Notes: generated by a model from the sequence alone, not told the origin. DNA of 64,000 nucleotides from Nemertoderma westbladi (GCA_032718475.1 JAUCBJ010005507.1:1-64000); one strand, 5' to 3'. Shown: positions 11,301-22,445, numbered from the stretch's first letter. Made by a program: numbers and translations.

Positions 11301-11690
11301 CTCATCCTCTGGTGGAGTCTCCCTTCTCTCCCCATACAACCTACCTCTCTCATCCTCCGGTGGTGTCTCCCTTTTCTCCCCATACAACCCACCTCTCTCA
11401 TCCTCTGGTGGAGTCTCCCTTCTCTCCCCCTACAACCCACCTCTCTCATCCTCTGGTGGAGTCTCCCCTCTCTCCCCATACAACCTACCTCTCTCATCCT
11501 CCGGTGGTGTCTCCCTTTTCTCCCCATACAACCCACCTCTCTCATCCTCTGGTGGAGTCTCCCTTCTCTCCCCCTACAACCCACCTCTCTCATCCTCTGG
11601 TGGAGTCTCCCCTCTCTCCCCATACAACCCACCTCTCTCATCCTCCGGTGGTGTCTCCCTTTTCTCCCCATACACTTCGTATGAATGATC
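8345..11690. repeat. 48-bp minisatellite, about 69 copies, with higher-order units
   Basis: The basic unit contains CATACAACCTACCTCTCTC and CTCTGGTGGAGTCTCCC, total 48 bp. Variants include GGTGGTG/GGTGGAG, CCGCTGG and CCCCATAAAACC. The rare ATAAAAC variant occurs at 8794 and 10758, marking a duplicated block about 1.96 kb apart. An extra C occurs at 9600-9604 and again 289 bp later (6 x 48 + 1). Two shortened 18-bp units lie near 9288 and 9408. Long open frames on both strands are by-products. Confidence 0.95.
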
Positions 11691-11753
11691 GGACAACGAA
11701 TCAACTTCCAATTCCCCCACAACGTTTTCTTCTCTTTCTCCGGAATCGATCGA
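8361..11753 (-). CDS. Gene B giant repeat exon (16-residue repeats), broken in its 5' part
   Basis: On the minus strand an acceptor (ttcccttaaattag) opens a unique segment, SIDSGEREENVVGELEVDSL then SDHSYEVYG. It runs straight into 16-residue repeats of the type ERGRLYGERRETPPED and ends at donor TATG|GTGAGAG. The donor exists only in the last repeat, where GGGGAG reads GGTGAG. From 9599 to 8361 the frame is intact (about 26 repeats). Upstream it is broken by in-frame TAGs near 10086, 10278, 11190, 11430 and 11574 and by one-base insertions at 9600-9604 and 9889-9893. Either the allele is damaged, the array is misassembled, or only part is coding. The flanking unique peptides and splice phase support a coding origin. 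All frames of a 48-bp repeat tend to stay open, so openness alone proves little. Confidence 0.4.
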
Positions 11754-12354
11754 CTAATTTAAGGGAAAATAATAATAAATTACAAAATAATCAAACTCGA
11801 AATTATGAATTTAAGTTACTTAATTGTAATGTAACATTAATTAACCTACTGGTTGACTCATATTAAACGAAATACTAATAAAAGATTTAATTAAAAAATG
11901 GTTAAACCAAATTAAATAATCGCTGTTTTATAACATGTAATTAAAATAAGAAAAATCAATTATGGGAGTATTTGTTAGTTTGATTGAATCAAAGAGTTAG
12001 TTTATCAAACCATCACAAATTATTGAATCATACAATATTAGTGCATTTAATAATGTTGCATCATCACAAATTATTGAATGATTGTTAGTGAATTTATCAA
12101 TCTTGTATTATCACAAATTATATCAAAGTGAATTGAATCATACACTATTAATGCATTCATCATTTATAAATTTTACACTCATTACGCCCACACTCATTAT
12201 TCTCAATAAAGATATTGTTTGACCAAAAAGCTGTAATATTAGTTCACCAACTTAACACATGCAATTATATATTGCCAATATTACGACGAGTTACAAAAAG
12301 AGCAAAAGTATCGAAAACAATCGGATATCCCACCAGCATGCCAAAATGTCCAAC
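11754..12354. other. AT-rich intergenic or intronic spacer
   Basis: AT-rich sequence with degenerate repeats of TTATTGAAT and ATCACAAATTAT (about 12015-12125). No gene is supported here. Confidence 0.6.
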
Positions 12355-13035
12355 CTCTATAGATAATGGCAGAACGAATTGGCCAAGCAAATATCTTCAT
12401 CGATAATGGCAAAACGAGTTGGAAAAGCAAATAATCTTCTTTGATAATGGCAGAACGAATTGGCGAAGCAAATAATCTCCCTCGACGATGGCATAACGAA
12501 ATAATTTTCTTCGGTAATGGCAAAACAAGTTTGCAAAGCAAATAATCTTCTTTGATAATGGCAGAACGAATTGGCAACGCAAACAATCTTATTTGATAAC
12601 GGCAGAACGAATTGGCGAAGCAAATATCTTCATCGACAATGGCAAAACGAGTTGGAAAAGCAAATAATCTTCTTTGATAATGGCAGAACGAATTGGCGAA
12701 GCAAATAATCTCCCTCGACGATGGCATAACGAAATAATTTTCTTCGATAATGGCAAAACGAGTTTGCAAAGCAAATAATCTTCTTTGATAATGGCAGAAC
12801 GAATTGGCAAAGCAAACAATCTTATTTGATAACGGCAGAACGAATTGGCAAAGCAAATATCTTCATCGATAATGGCAAAACGAGTTGGAAAAGCAAATAA
12901 TCTTCTTTGATAATGGCAGAACGAATTGGCGGAGCAAATAATCTCCCTCGACGATGGCATAACGAAATAATTTTCTTCGATAATGGCAAAACGAGTTTGC
13001 AAAGCAAATAATCTCCTTTGATAATGTCAAACGAA
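12355..13035. repeat. Minisatellite with 233-bp higher-order unit, 3 copies
   Basis: Subunits of 45-48 bp share GATAATGGCAGAACGAATTGG and a variable tail. Five subunits form a 233-bp higher-order unit. The landmark ATGGCATAACGAAATAAT starts at 12488, 12721 and 12954. Minus-strand frames through it are cysteine/phenylalanine-rich and appear to be shadows. Confidence 0.9.
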
Positions 13036-13414
13036 ATAATATCCTACGATAATGACAAACACGAATTACCAATGTAAATAAAATCATCCCATGAGAAAGA
13101 TATTCCTATCAATTACGGCGGAGTATAAAATTATAAAAATTAATGAAGTTCAAGTTAAAGCTAAACCGGCAGCTCCTTGTAAGTAAACAGTATCACCCTG
13201 GCAACAGGAGGTCAAAGCGTTATCATATAAATATAAACCGAAAATAAATTGTTAATGAACTAATAATGCATCATCATTATTGAGAGCATATAAAGCATTA
13301 TTGAGAGCATATAAAGCTATAATAATATTCGCTATAAATAATTGCGCAAACAAAATATACAGAATAAATAGAAAATCAGTTGGACTGGATGGAGTTTTCA
13401 GACAGGTGCGGTTC
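13036..13414. other. 3' flank of gene A
   Basis: AT-rich sequence directly downstream of the gene A stop on the minus strand, presumably 3' UTR. No AATAAA was found on the minus strand. It contains a short tandem TTATTGAGAGCATATAAAGC duplicated near 13280-13317. Confidence 0.4.
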
Positions 13415-16048
13415 TCATCTGGGACTGGTGGGGCTCAATGGAGTGTCCGAGCCATTGGAAGAGGCGCTGGTAGACCGCAGTGCAGTAAACCGACGGACCT
13501 TCAGCTGCGGTACGGTTCGCTCTACCTCTTTCGGTTTGTAACACGTCTCCAGGATGGCCTTTGTATTGAGTTTACGAACTTCAGCTGGCCTCTCTGAGAA
13601 GACCTCCTTGTCTGACTGATCCAACAAGGTCTGTAGAATCGCGTCTTGATTTAGTTTACTAACTTCTCTCGGATTCTCTGTCGCCACCGCTGGGGCGGAG
13701 GATTTAGGCTGGAAAGCCAAAAGGTCTAATTTGTTGACAGAAATCGAATTATCCGTGGTTCTGGAATGGCTCGTATTGGTTTCAAGAAATAAACCCAGCG
13801 TCTCATTGGATAATCGACTAACATCCAGACCATTGGATGTCCTTGACACATCTTGAATATCACGTGTCTCAGAAAACGTAGACAAAGCATTCATGTTAAG
13901 CTTTCTCACTTCTAAAACTTCCCTTTCCACAACAGAATTGTTCTGGAACATATTATTTATATTGGATTTATCCAACTTTTGAGAAACATAAATTGGTTCC
14001 TTTTCATCGACGCTAACCTGCGATGCCTTTAGCCAATCGGGGTTGACACGTTTACATTTTGGAGGCGGTTTTAAACCCAAAGATTCAGAATTCGAAGTAT
14101 TTCCGTTGCTTTCTACGAATGCTCCAATCACGGATGTATCCAACTTCCGTGGTGCCAGCGTGGCCCCTTCGCGGGAAATATTGGAACTTTCATTGTTTGC
14201 GAATAAGTTGCCTTCGCTTATGTTGAGTTTATTTGGTGTTGGTAAACTCTCCCTACGAGTTACACAGTTACTAACGTTACCAGAAAAACTACTAGTCACA
14301 GATGAATCTAACCTCTTAACTTCTCCAGTTTCCGCAGTCTTCGCAGTCGAATCATTCTCTGTTGGTTTAAAGGTAAATTTATCTAAACTGAGACGCTTGA
14401 CGGGTTTAATCGGCCCATTTACTTCGGTTGACATATCGCCCTCAACTGGGTTGACGAAAGTATTTTTTATATCGCCGATATTTACACTAATAATATCTTC
14501 TTTTTCACCGCTTCGGTTTTCGCAAGTGGATTTGATATCAAATTTATTTACATCCAAAGGTTTAATATCGCTCGCTTTATCAGTTTGCCTCACATAAGCA
14601 ACATGTTCGCCATCTAAGAATGGATTCAGAGCATCTTTATTTAAAGATCGAACTTCCGGCACTTCAGTCTTATCAATAACCTTCGATGTATTGGAGAAAC
14701 TCAACTCAGCAACATTCAACTTACTCACTTGAGCAACTTCCCTTTTCTGTACATGCTCATTACTGGTATTTTGGAACACATCAATGGCGCTGCTGTCTAA
14801 CTTCTTTGCATCTGGTACAACTTCTTGTTTAACATACTCCACGCTTTCAGTGAGCCGCTTCTCTATAAGAGATTTGTCGATCGTTTGCGACACGTAAATG
14901 GGCTCCTTCACCGCCGTTTCAGTGGTTCTTGAGAATTCCAGGAATTTTGGATCAATCTTTTTGGCCTTGGGAACGTTTTCCTGCTTAGCAACCACTATGG
15001 AAGATGGCTGTAGAAATGTTTCAACCGAACTTCTATCCAACTTATTAACCTCAATTACTTCTTTACTAACTACTACATCACCATTAGACTCTTCAGTGAA
15101 TTTTCTCAAAGACTGAGAACCAATTTTATCTGGGGTCGTCTTGGAAACGTTTTCACCCTGTTCCGCAGATTTGAATTGGAACTTGGATGGGTCCAATTTC
15201 TTCGCCTCCGTCATCTCTGACCGCTCTTCCACATTACGAATGTTCTGGAACGTCTCAACAGCTGATACATCCAACTTCTTTACGGAAGACTCCTGTTTCT
15301 CAGCCATATGTTCTTTATTCTCAGTAAACACACTGATCGCCTCGCTATTCAGCTTACTAACGTTGACACTCTCAGACCTCTCCACAACTGACCACTGACC
15401 CCTCTTGGTAAATGTAGACATGACGTCCCCGGAGAGTTTATTAACCTCCACTACTCCCTGTCTAGACACCTCGGGGGTCTCAATAAAGCTCTCGATTTTA
15501 CTCAGGTTCAACTTATTAACAACAACTCCCTCACTCCTGGGCGTGTCGATCTCCCCAACTTCCGTAAAGTTCTTCATCAGATGATTATCTAATCGATTAA
15601 CAGTCAGCGATTCCGACTTAGTTACCGTAGAAACCGACTCAGTAAACGCACTAATGGACCCGCTGTCAAGTCTCTTCACTTCCACATTCTCTCTCTCGCT
15701 ATTCACTCCGCTCTGCTGCCTTAGAAACGCTAACTTATCGCCTGGCAACCGGTTGACCTCTATGGATTCCCTCCGGGGTGCATCGCTCGGCTGATCCGAG
15801 AATAAATCCGTGAGGTTTAATTTATTAACCGAGGGACTTTCGCTTTTAGGGGCTGGTTCCGCCTCCAGTTCCCCCTCAAACGCGTCCATTTTCCCAGACC
15901 GCAATCTACGCGGTTTTATGACGTCACTCTTCTTGACTTTGGTGCGTTTTTTTTCCTGTGTGAGGAACCCCAACTTACTGGAATCCATCTTACTTACTTT
16001 GAGGTCCTTACCAGCTGAGGTCCAATAACGGAATTCGTCTTCATCGTA
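13415..16048 (-). CDS. Gene A terminal exon: about 31 KLDxSxIxxF repeats
   Basis: From acceptor ccgtttacag the frame runs 877 codons to TGA, starting YDEDEFRYWTSAGKDLKVSK. The body repeats every 25-30 residues a short motif of the form (N/K/S)(K/R)LDxSxIxxF, for example NKLNLSKIESF, KRLDSGSISAF, RKLDTSVIGAF and SKLNVAELSF. Each copy is preceded by an S/E-rich linker; two copies carry EPIYVSQ before the motif. Copies are strongly diverged at DNA level, unlike nearby minisatellites, so this is an old repeat under protein-level constraint. It has no membrane segment and looks disordered with regularly spaced amphipathic helices, as in cytoskeletal scaffolds. That role is inference; I recognise no family. 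The C-terminus SDTPLSPTSPR has SP/TP sites. The incoming phase 0 matches the donor at 18028. Confidence 0.8.
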   Translation of the reverse strand, partial: YDEDEFRYWTSAGKDLKVSKMDSSKLGFLTQEKKRTKVKKSDVIKPRRLRSGKMDAFEGELEAEPAPKSESPSVNKLNLTDLFSDQPSDAPRRESIEVNRLPGDKLAFLRQQSGVNSERENVEVKRLDSGSISAFTESVSTVTKSESLTVNRLDNHLMKNFTEVGEIDTPRSEGVVVNKLNLSKIESFIETPEVSRQGVVEVNKLSGDVMSTFTKRGQWSVVERSESVNVSKLNSEAISVFTENKEHMAEKQESSVKKLDVSAVETFQNIRNVEERSEMTEAKKLDPSKFQFKSAEQGENVSKTTPDKIGSQSLRKFTEESNGDVVVSKEVIEVNKLDRSSVETFLQPSSIVVAKQENVPKAKKIDPKFLEFSRTTETAVKEPIYVSQTIDKSLIEKRLTESVEYVKQEVVPDAKKLDSSAIDVFQNTSNEHVQKREVAQVSKLNVAELSFSNTSKVIDKTEVPEVRSLNKDALNPFLDGEHVAYVRQTDKASDIKPLDVNKFDIKSTCENRSGEKEDIISVNIGDIKNTFVNPVEGDMSTEVNGPIKPVKRLSLDKFTFKPTENDSTAKTAETGEVKRLDSSVTSSFSGNVSNCVTRRESLPTPNKLNISEGNLFANNESSNISREGATLAPRKLDTSVIGAFVESNGNTSNSESLGLKPPPKCKRVNPDWLKASQVSVDEKEPIYVSQKLDKSNINNMFQNNSVVEREVLEVRKLNMNALSTFSETRDIQDVSRTSNGLDVSRLSNETLGLFLETNTSHSRTTDNSISVNKLDLLAFQPKSSAPAVATENPREVSKLNQDAILQTLLDQSDKEVFSERPAEVRKLNTKAILETCYKPKEVERTVPQLKVRRFTALRSTSASSNGSDTPLSPTSPR

Positions 16049-16795
16049 CTGTAAACGGAAGTGACGTCATAAAAATAATTTGTTGGAATAAAAGTAAAGA
16101 ATATATCCAACCAAACTGAAACAATTGACATAGGTCGTTGCTAAGGAATATTATCTTTTCAAGGACTCAACTTTTAACAAATTAATTAAAGTCTCACAAG
16201 AAATGAGCTAAATAGAACCGAGTAGCCATGCTCTGATGTAATGGACAAAAAGTTACAGATTTATAAAACCTGGCTTAGACCGAGACGAGCATGTGGAATG
16301 TAGATTCTTAGGTTACGGCCTTAGGTGACTTGGTGTAACATGGAGGGATAGCCAGTTGCATATAAAATTAGACTTAATACAATGTTTTATGCAATGAGTA
16401 AAGGCTATGAAGTCATGTAAGCTATGTAACGGCTATTAGGTATACTCTTTACATACAATTATAGATAATAAATACGGCGATACGGCGTTTTATCGCATAT
16501 TTTTTTCTAATTTAATCGCAGCCCAATTCCCTTGTCCCGACAATATCGTTGGACATAGTTTGATTGTTTTCGAAAACATAGGACACACAGGATGAGATTG
16601 GCAAAGGCTTTAAAAAGAAACAATTTAATCTAGAATATATTTTGAATATTCCTATATTACTCACAGACATGGAATAACCGAACTAAACGACCCTGAATAT
16701 TTTGTAAGATAAGATTGGATAGTCTTAAGACTCTAAACAATAGTAACATGGGGTTCTACAATTCCTGTGAGTTAAACACCATGGCCCCCTGAGTA
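16049..16795. other. Gene A intron, unique part
   Basis: Intron sequence between gene A exons. No additional exon or RNA gene was found. Confidence 0.6.
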
Positions 16796-17846
16796 CTCTG
16801 TATTCAGAGGGCCATGTGTATTCAGAGGGCCATGTGTAGTGTATTCAGAGGGCCATGTGTATTCAGAGGACCATGTGTAGTGTATTCAGAGGGCCATGTG
16901 TAGTGTATTCAGAAGGCCATGTGTATTTAGAGGGCCATGTGTAGTGTATTCAGAAGGCCATGTGTATTTAGAGGGCCATGTGTAGTGTATTCAGAGAAAC
17001 ATGTGTAGTGTATTCAGAGGACCATGTGTAGTGTATTCAGAGGACCATGTGTAGTGTATTCAGAAGGCCATGTGTATTTAGAGGGCCATGTGTAGTGTAT
17101 TCAGAGAAACATGTGTAGTGTATTCAGAGGACCATGTGTAGTGTATTCAGAGGACCATGTGTAGTGTATTCAGAGGGCCATGTGTAGTGTATTCAGAAGG
17201 CCATGTGTATTTAGAGGGCCATGTGTGTGTAGTGTATTCAGAGAAACATGTGTAGTGTATTCAGAGGACAATGTGTAGTGTATTCAGAGGGCCATGTGTA
17301 GTGTATTCAGAAGGCCATGTGTATTTAGAGGGCCATGTGTAGTGTATTCAGAGAAACATGTGTAGTGTATTCAGAGGACAATGTGTAGTGTATTCAGAGG
17401 GCCATGTGTAGTGTATTCAGAGGGCCATGTGTGTGTAGTGTATTTAGAGATACATATGTAGTGTATTCAGAGGGCCATGTGTGTGTGTAGTCGTAGTGTA
17501 TTCAGAGATACATGTGTAGTGTATTCAGAGGGCCATGTGTAGTGTATTCAGAGGTCCATGTGTGTGTAGTCGTAGTATTGAAAGTATTCAAAGGCCCATG
17601 TGTAGTGTATTCAGCGGGCCATGTATCGTGTATTCAGAGGGTCATGTGTATTCAAAGGGCCATGTGTATTCAGAGGGCCATGTGTAGTGTATTCAGAGGG
17701 CCATGTGTAGTGTATTCAGAGGGCCAGGTGTAGTGTATTCAGAGGGCCAGGTGTAGTGTATTCAGCGGGCCATGTATCGTGTATTCAGAGGACCATGTGT
17801 ATTCAGAGGGCCATGTGTCTTCAGAGGGCCATGTGTCGTGTATTCA
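16796..17846. repeat. Short-period minisatellite in gene A intron
   Basis: Units of 17-23 bp built on GTGTATTCAGAGGGCCATGT, with variants AGAAGGCC, AGAGAAAC and AGAGGACC and insertions of extra GTGT or GTCGTA. Blocks of five to six units are duplicated (for example the AGAGAAAC-containing blocks near 16995, 17103, 17238 and 17350). About 50 units in total. Confidence 0.9.
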
Positions 17847-18027
17847 GAAATTACTTATTGTATGGGAAATAAAGTATAATTTTATGTTCTCCACGCTGGA
17901 TCGTAAAAAACTTGGATTGTTCCAAATTTGTTTCCCATAGAAGAAAGTTTTTAAAACCTGTCAAATAAACATTTACTTCCTCTACCAAAAATGCTTTCTA
18001 CAGCTTAACAATCGCGTTCCAACTCAC

Positions 18028-18314
18028 ATTAGCGGGTTTGGCTCGGCCTTCAAATACTGCGAGTTTATCCTCCGGTAGGGGTCTATCGTCGACGCCCCCC
18101 TGAGACGGTTGTTCGTCGGCACCATCTAGCGGCCGACCACCGACATCCACCGGCGTCAGGTAATCCGCATCCACGTGAACATCATCGGGTATTAGGTTGA
18201 CATGGAAACCGGTAGGACTAGCCAACTGGCGGTTGAGTGAATCTCCCGAGGAAGAACTCGACATAGATGTTGGTCCTTGGCGTTCCATATCCAAAAGGTC
18301 ACTCATAAGGTCGC
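18028..18314 (-). CDS. Gene A internal exon
   Basis: Acceptor tatcgctttttag and donor GCTAAT|GTGAGTT bound 287 bp: two bases plus 95 codons. The peptide reads DLMSDLLDMERQGPTSMSSS and later DADYLTPVD, ending VFEGRAKPAN. The incoming phase 1 fits the donor at 20788 and makes a glycine codon; the outgoing phase 0 fits 16048. It is acidic, low in hydrophobics and probably disordered. The YLTPVD patch is a possible tyrosine phosphorylation motif (inference). Confidence 0.75.
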
Positions 18315-18352
18315 CTAAAAAGCGATAACGGAAGATGTTAATATGGATGGGT

Positions 18353-18373
18353 GGGGGGGGGGGGGGGGGGGGG
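18353..18373. repeat. Poly-G tract, 21 bp
   Basis: An uninterrupted G run on the plus strand, about 40 bp upstream (in transcript sense) of the gene A acceptor at 18314. In the transcript it reads as poly-C and may help form the pyrimidine-rich tract. Confidence 0.95.
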
Positions 18374-18934
18374 TGTTGTTTGGTGGCTGCCCAAGCAAGT
18401 CGCTGAAGTGATCTTTCAATTTCCCAACACGTTCTTCAGGACTAACCATTATTAAGCTTACTCAACCTTGTTGATGTTTCCGTTGTTGGTTGTTCGGTTT
18501 TTACTTTGTAGGCTATCTTAAGATCTTCTCTCTTACAAGTAACCTCATAATCTTGCCATGGCACATACTGTTTTCGTTTACGTTTCCGGAATTATGTCTC
18601 TTGACTGATTCCTTGTTGGGCTTTTATTAAATTCTGTTATATTGAATTGGTAGACTGGTTTCATTTTTCTAATATAAGTCCAGTCAGATCTTATGGGTTC
18701 TCATTCTCATATCTTTCAGCTACGGGAGTAAACCAGTTGAGGTCGTAACTCCTACAAGCTTCTTCGGAGTAGGCTGCTAGCGGTTGATCGTCTACTTTCC
18801 GCCTATCCATGGCCAACAGCCCTGCTGGCGACTGTAGGTGTCCTTTGGTACCCTGTACTGAACAAGGTCTGCATTACTTCGGTATGGAATGTTATATAGA
18901 GGGTTATTGTACAATGTTATATATATGTTATATA

Positions 18935-20787
18935 TGGTCGGCCTATAAGCGGCCCTAACAAACAACTCACCATGTTCTGGTCGGCCTATAAGCGGCCCTC
19001 ACAAACAACTCACCATGGATGGCCTAAAATCGGCCCTCACAAACAACTCACCATGTTCGGGTCGGCCTATAAGCGGCCCTCACAAACAACTCACCATGGA
19101 TGGCCTAAAATCGGCCCTCACAAACAACTCACCATGTTCTGGTCGGCCTATAAGCGGCCCTCACAAACAACTCACCATGGATGGCCTAAAATCGGCCCTC
19201 ACAAACAACTCACCATGTTCTGGTCGGCCTATAATCGGCCCTCACAAACAACTCGCCATGTTCTGGTCGGCCTATAATCGGCCCTCACAAACAACTCACC
19301 ATGTTCTGGTCGGCCTAAAATCGGCCCTCACAAACAACTCACCATGTTCTGGTCGGCCTATAATCGGCCCTCACAAACAACTCACCATGTTCTGGTCGGC
19401 CTATAATCGGCCCTCACAAACAACTAACCATGTTCTGGTCGGCCTATAATCGGCCCTCTCAAACACATCACCATGGACGGCCTATAATCGGCCCTCACAA
19501 ACAACTTACCATGTTCTGGTCGGCCTATAATCGGCCCTCTCAAACAACTCACCATGGACGGCCTATAATCTGTCCTCACAAACAACTAACCATAGTCTGG
19601 TCGGCCTATAATCAGCCCTCACAAATAACTAACCATGGTAGGCCTATAATCGGCCCTCACAAACAACTAACCATGGTCTGGTCGACTTATAATCGGCCCT
19701 CACAAACAAGTCAACATGGTCGGCCTAAAATCGGCCCTCACAAACAACTCACCATAGTCGGCCTATAATCGGCCCTCACAAACAACTCCCCATGGTCGGC
19801 CGGCTTATAATCGGCCCTCACAAACAAGTCAACATGGTCGGCCTATAATCGGCCCTCACAAACAACTAGTGGTCTGGTCGGCCTATAATCGGCCCTCACA
19901 AACAACTCACCAAGGTCTGGTCGGCCTATGAGCGGCCCTCACAAACAACTCCCATGTTCTGGTCGGCCTATGAGCGGCCCTCACAAACAACTCCCAACTC
20001 CCATGTTCTGGTCGGCCTATAATCGGCCCTCACAAACACCTCACCATGGTTGGCCTATACTCGGCCCTCACAAACAACCCACCATGGTCGGCCTAATCGG
20101 CCCTCACAAACAACCCACCATGGTCTGGTCGGCCTATAAGCGGCCCTCACAAACAACTCACCATGGTTGGCCTATAATCGGCCCTCACAAACAACCCCCC
20201 ATGGTCGGCCTAATCGGCCCTCACAAACAACCCACCATGGTCTGGTCGGCCTATAAGCGGCCCTCACAAACAACTCACCATGGTTGGCCTATACTCGGCC
20301 CTCATAAACAACTCACCATAGTCGGCCTATAATCGGCCCTCACAAACAACTCACCATGGTCTGGTCGGCCTATAAGCTGCCCTCACAAACAACTCACCAT
20401 GGTTGGCCTATAATCGGCCCTCACAAACAACCCACCATGGTCGGCCTAATCGGCCCTCACAAACAACTCACCATGGTCGGTCGGCCTATAATCGGCCCTC
20501 ACAAACAACTCACCATGTTCTGGTCGGCCTATAAGCGGCCCTCACAAACAACTCACCATGGTCGGCCTAATCGGCCCTCACAAACAACTCACCATGGTTG
20601 GCCTATAATCGGCCCTAACAAACAACTCACCATGGTCGGCCTATAAGCGGCCCTCACAAACAACTCTCCATAGTCGGCCTATAAGCGGCCCTCACAAACA
20701 ACTCCCCATGGTTGGCCTATAATCGGCCCTCACAAACCACTCTCCATGTTCTGGTCGGCCTATAATCGGCCCTCACAAACAACTCAC
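18935..20787. repeat. 36-45 bp minisatellite carrying 5' splice sites, about 45 copies
   Basis: Plus-strand units are built on GGTCGGCCTATAATCGGCCC plus TCACAAACAACTCACCATG; some lack TTCTGGT, giving lengths of about 36-45 bp. On the minus strand each unit contains GAACATG|GTGAGTTG or a close variant. The first copy is the actual donor of the gene A exon at 20788, where exon bases CCGGAACATG match the repeat's CCAGAACATG. The array therefore begins at the exon border and fills the first 1.85 kb of a 2.47-kb intron with decoy donors. Confidence 0.95.
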
Positions 20788-21088
20788 CATGTTCCGGTTT
20801 AGAATCTGCCATGTCGACAGTTGACGGTTGGCTAACGATTCCACTAGAAACGTCAACCAATAGAGGTTGATCTACACGTTGTGGGTCAGTCTCTATTGGT
20901 CGGCGCTGTTGGTCTGAGTCTGGGAGATCCTGGGAGACTACGTAGGTCCGGTCAACATCCCGTTCCTGTGGATCTCTGTCACCCGACTCAGGAGAGTCAC
21001 CACGGTATTCGTCTGGGGTGTGAGACTGCAACGTCGCCGCACCCAAGATCTCGTCCAACAAACTGCCTTCGGTATCCACGTGATCCGT
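20788..21088 (-). CDS. Gene A exon (most upstream seen)
   Basis: Acceptor atttatatgtttag and donor CATG|GTGAGTTG bound 301 bp, phase 0 in and phase 1 out. The peptide begins TDHVDTEGSLLDEILGAATL, includes DEYRGDSPESGDRDPQERD, and ends STVDMADSKPEH. It is strongly acidic and polar and probably disordered. Upstream exons and the start codon were not found between 21089 and 22445. They may lie beyond the MULE, which would then occupy an intron. Confidence 0.7.
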
Positions 21089-22445
21089 CTAAACATATAA
21101 ATATAGAATTTGTACGGAGAAAGTAAATATATAATGAGTAGGTCCTACAGGTATCGTCACATCGGTAAGCTATAATAGGCCTACCGACACCGGTCAATGT
21201 GTGTAGCCAATATACCATACTAATATGCCAACCAAGGTAGCAAGCAAGCCATGGCTTGGGAATATATATAACATCTTACATATTAAGGTAGCCGGAGACC
21301 GCTATGTACAGATGTATAAATAGGCCTATATTTATAACGATGTACCGGTAGGCTTTTCAATTCTATATACCGGTAATTGAGAACAGCAAGTAATGAAGAG
21401 TGGTCCTACCGAATACCGGTAGCCGGTAGGAGTAGAGTGGTTCAAAAACAATATTTACTAATTTTTAACTCCTCGCATGTCTAACCATTCAAAACTATGT
21501 TTAGTATTTTTTTAGTAAAAAATCCATTCAGGGGAAATGCTCCCATGCTTAATTTACGCAATTTGGCCCGATATCAATAATCGGCCGCAGAACTAAACTC
21601 ATGGTTAATTATGTACCGGTACCGTAATTATATTGGGAAGTGTGGGATAACAATTTGATTTTAACTGATTTTAGGGTACAGCCGAAAATCACATCGGATT
21701 TCGAATAATTTGTATTTTAAAATGTTATGTCAGTATGTTGCATGGTATACAATATACTACAGTACTGTACTGTATTTCAAGGCATTATATTAAACTAAGG
21801 ATTGTTGATGGATAAGATTTATCTGTCTGCATCCAGCGACCAAAAGTGAACTACCGGTAATACTTGGAAAAAGCTTTGCATATATGAATTATACATAATT
21901 AGACAATGCTGATTCTAAATCTGTTTTCAGATTTGCCATAGCTATTTTTCACAAACGCAAATTCGTGTTCAAAATATTTATCGCGAACTACCTGACTGTG
22001 TTGACTGTGAAGTAGATTCAATAAGAATGAAATAGGATCAAAATCAATCTAAAACATCGAATGGACCTTTGTTCATACTGTCATATGAATTACCTGGCTG
22101 GCAGCCTGGTAGGCCTATATATAATTAATTTATATAATTAATTTATTTATTTATTTATTCCACATCTGCTTTCAGATTTGCCCCCGGAAGGGGTTAGGAT
22201 AATGGCTAGGCCTACCCAACCAAACGCGAACATTGAAAACGTACCCTGGTTAAAACGTACCCGGCCGAAAACGTACCTCAATATTCTGATATTGGGTACG
22301 TTTCCAATATAAGCAAAGGCTACGTTTTTGAGGTTAAAACGTACCCACTCATTTACCTCAATTGGCAGATGTGATTCTGTGATTGGTAAAGTGATCGTTT
22401 ATTGTTTTGGTTAGTAACACCGCCACTGTACCGGTAGGAAACCTA
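21089..22445. other. Non-coding spacer left of the MULE
   Basis: Contains many ACCGGT and TAGGCCTA words and no supportable exon. At 22235-22350 the word AAAACGTACC occurs four times and its complement at least once. ACGTACCTCAATAT (from 22273) and ATATTGGGTACGT can pair as an imperfect hairpin. Confidence 0.5.

Noticed and set aside
8388-11684. A 1098-codon plus-strand frame (HTTYLSHPLV-type repeats).
   Set aside because: Shadow of the 48-bp repeat; no unique flanking peptide or splice sites on this strand, while the minus strand has both.
13415-13500. Possibility that gene A and gene B are one gene via a donor before the TGA at 13415.
   Set aside because: Only weak donor candidates in the needed phase 0 (GAG|GTAGAG, AAG|GTCCGT); the natural stop after SPTSPR is simpler. 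A transcript could overturn this.
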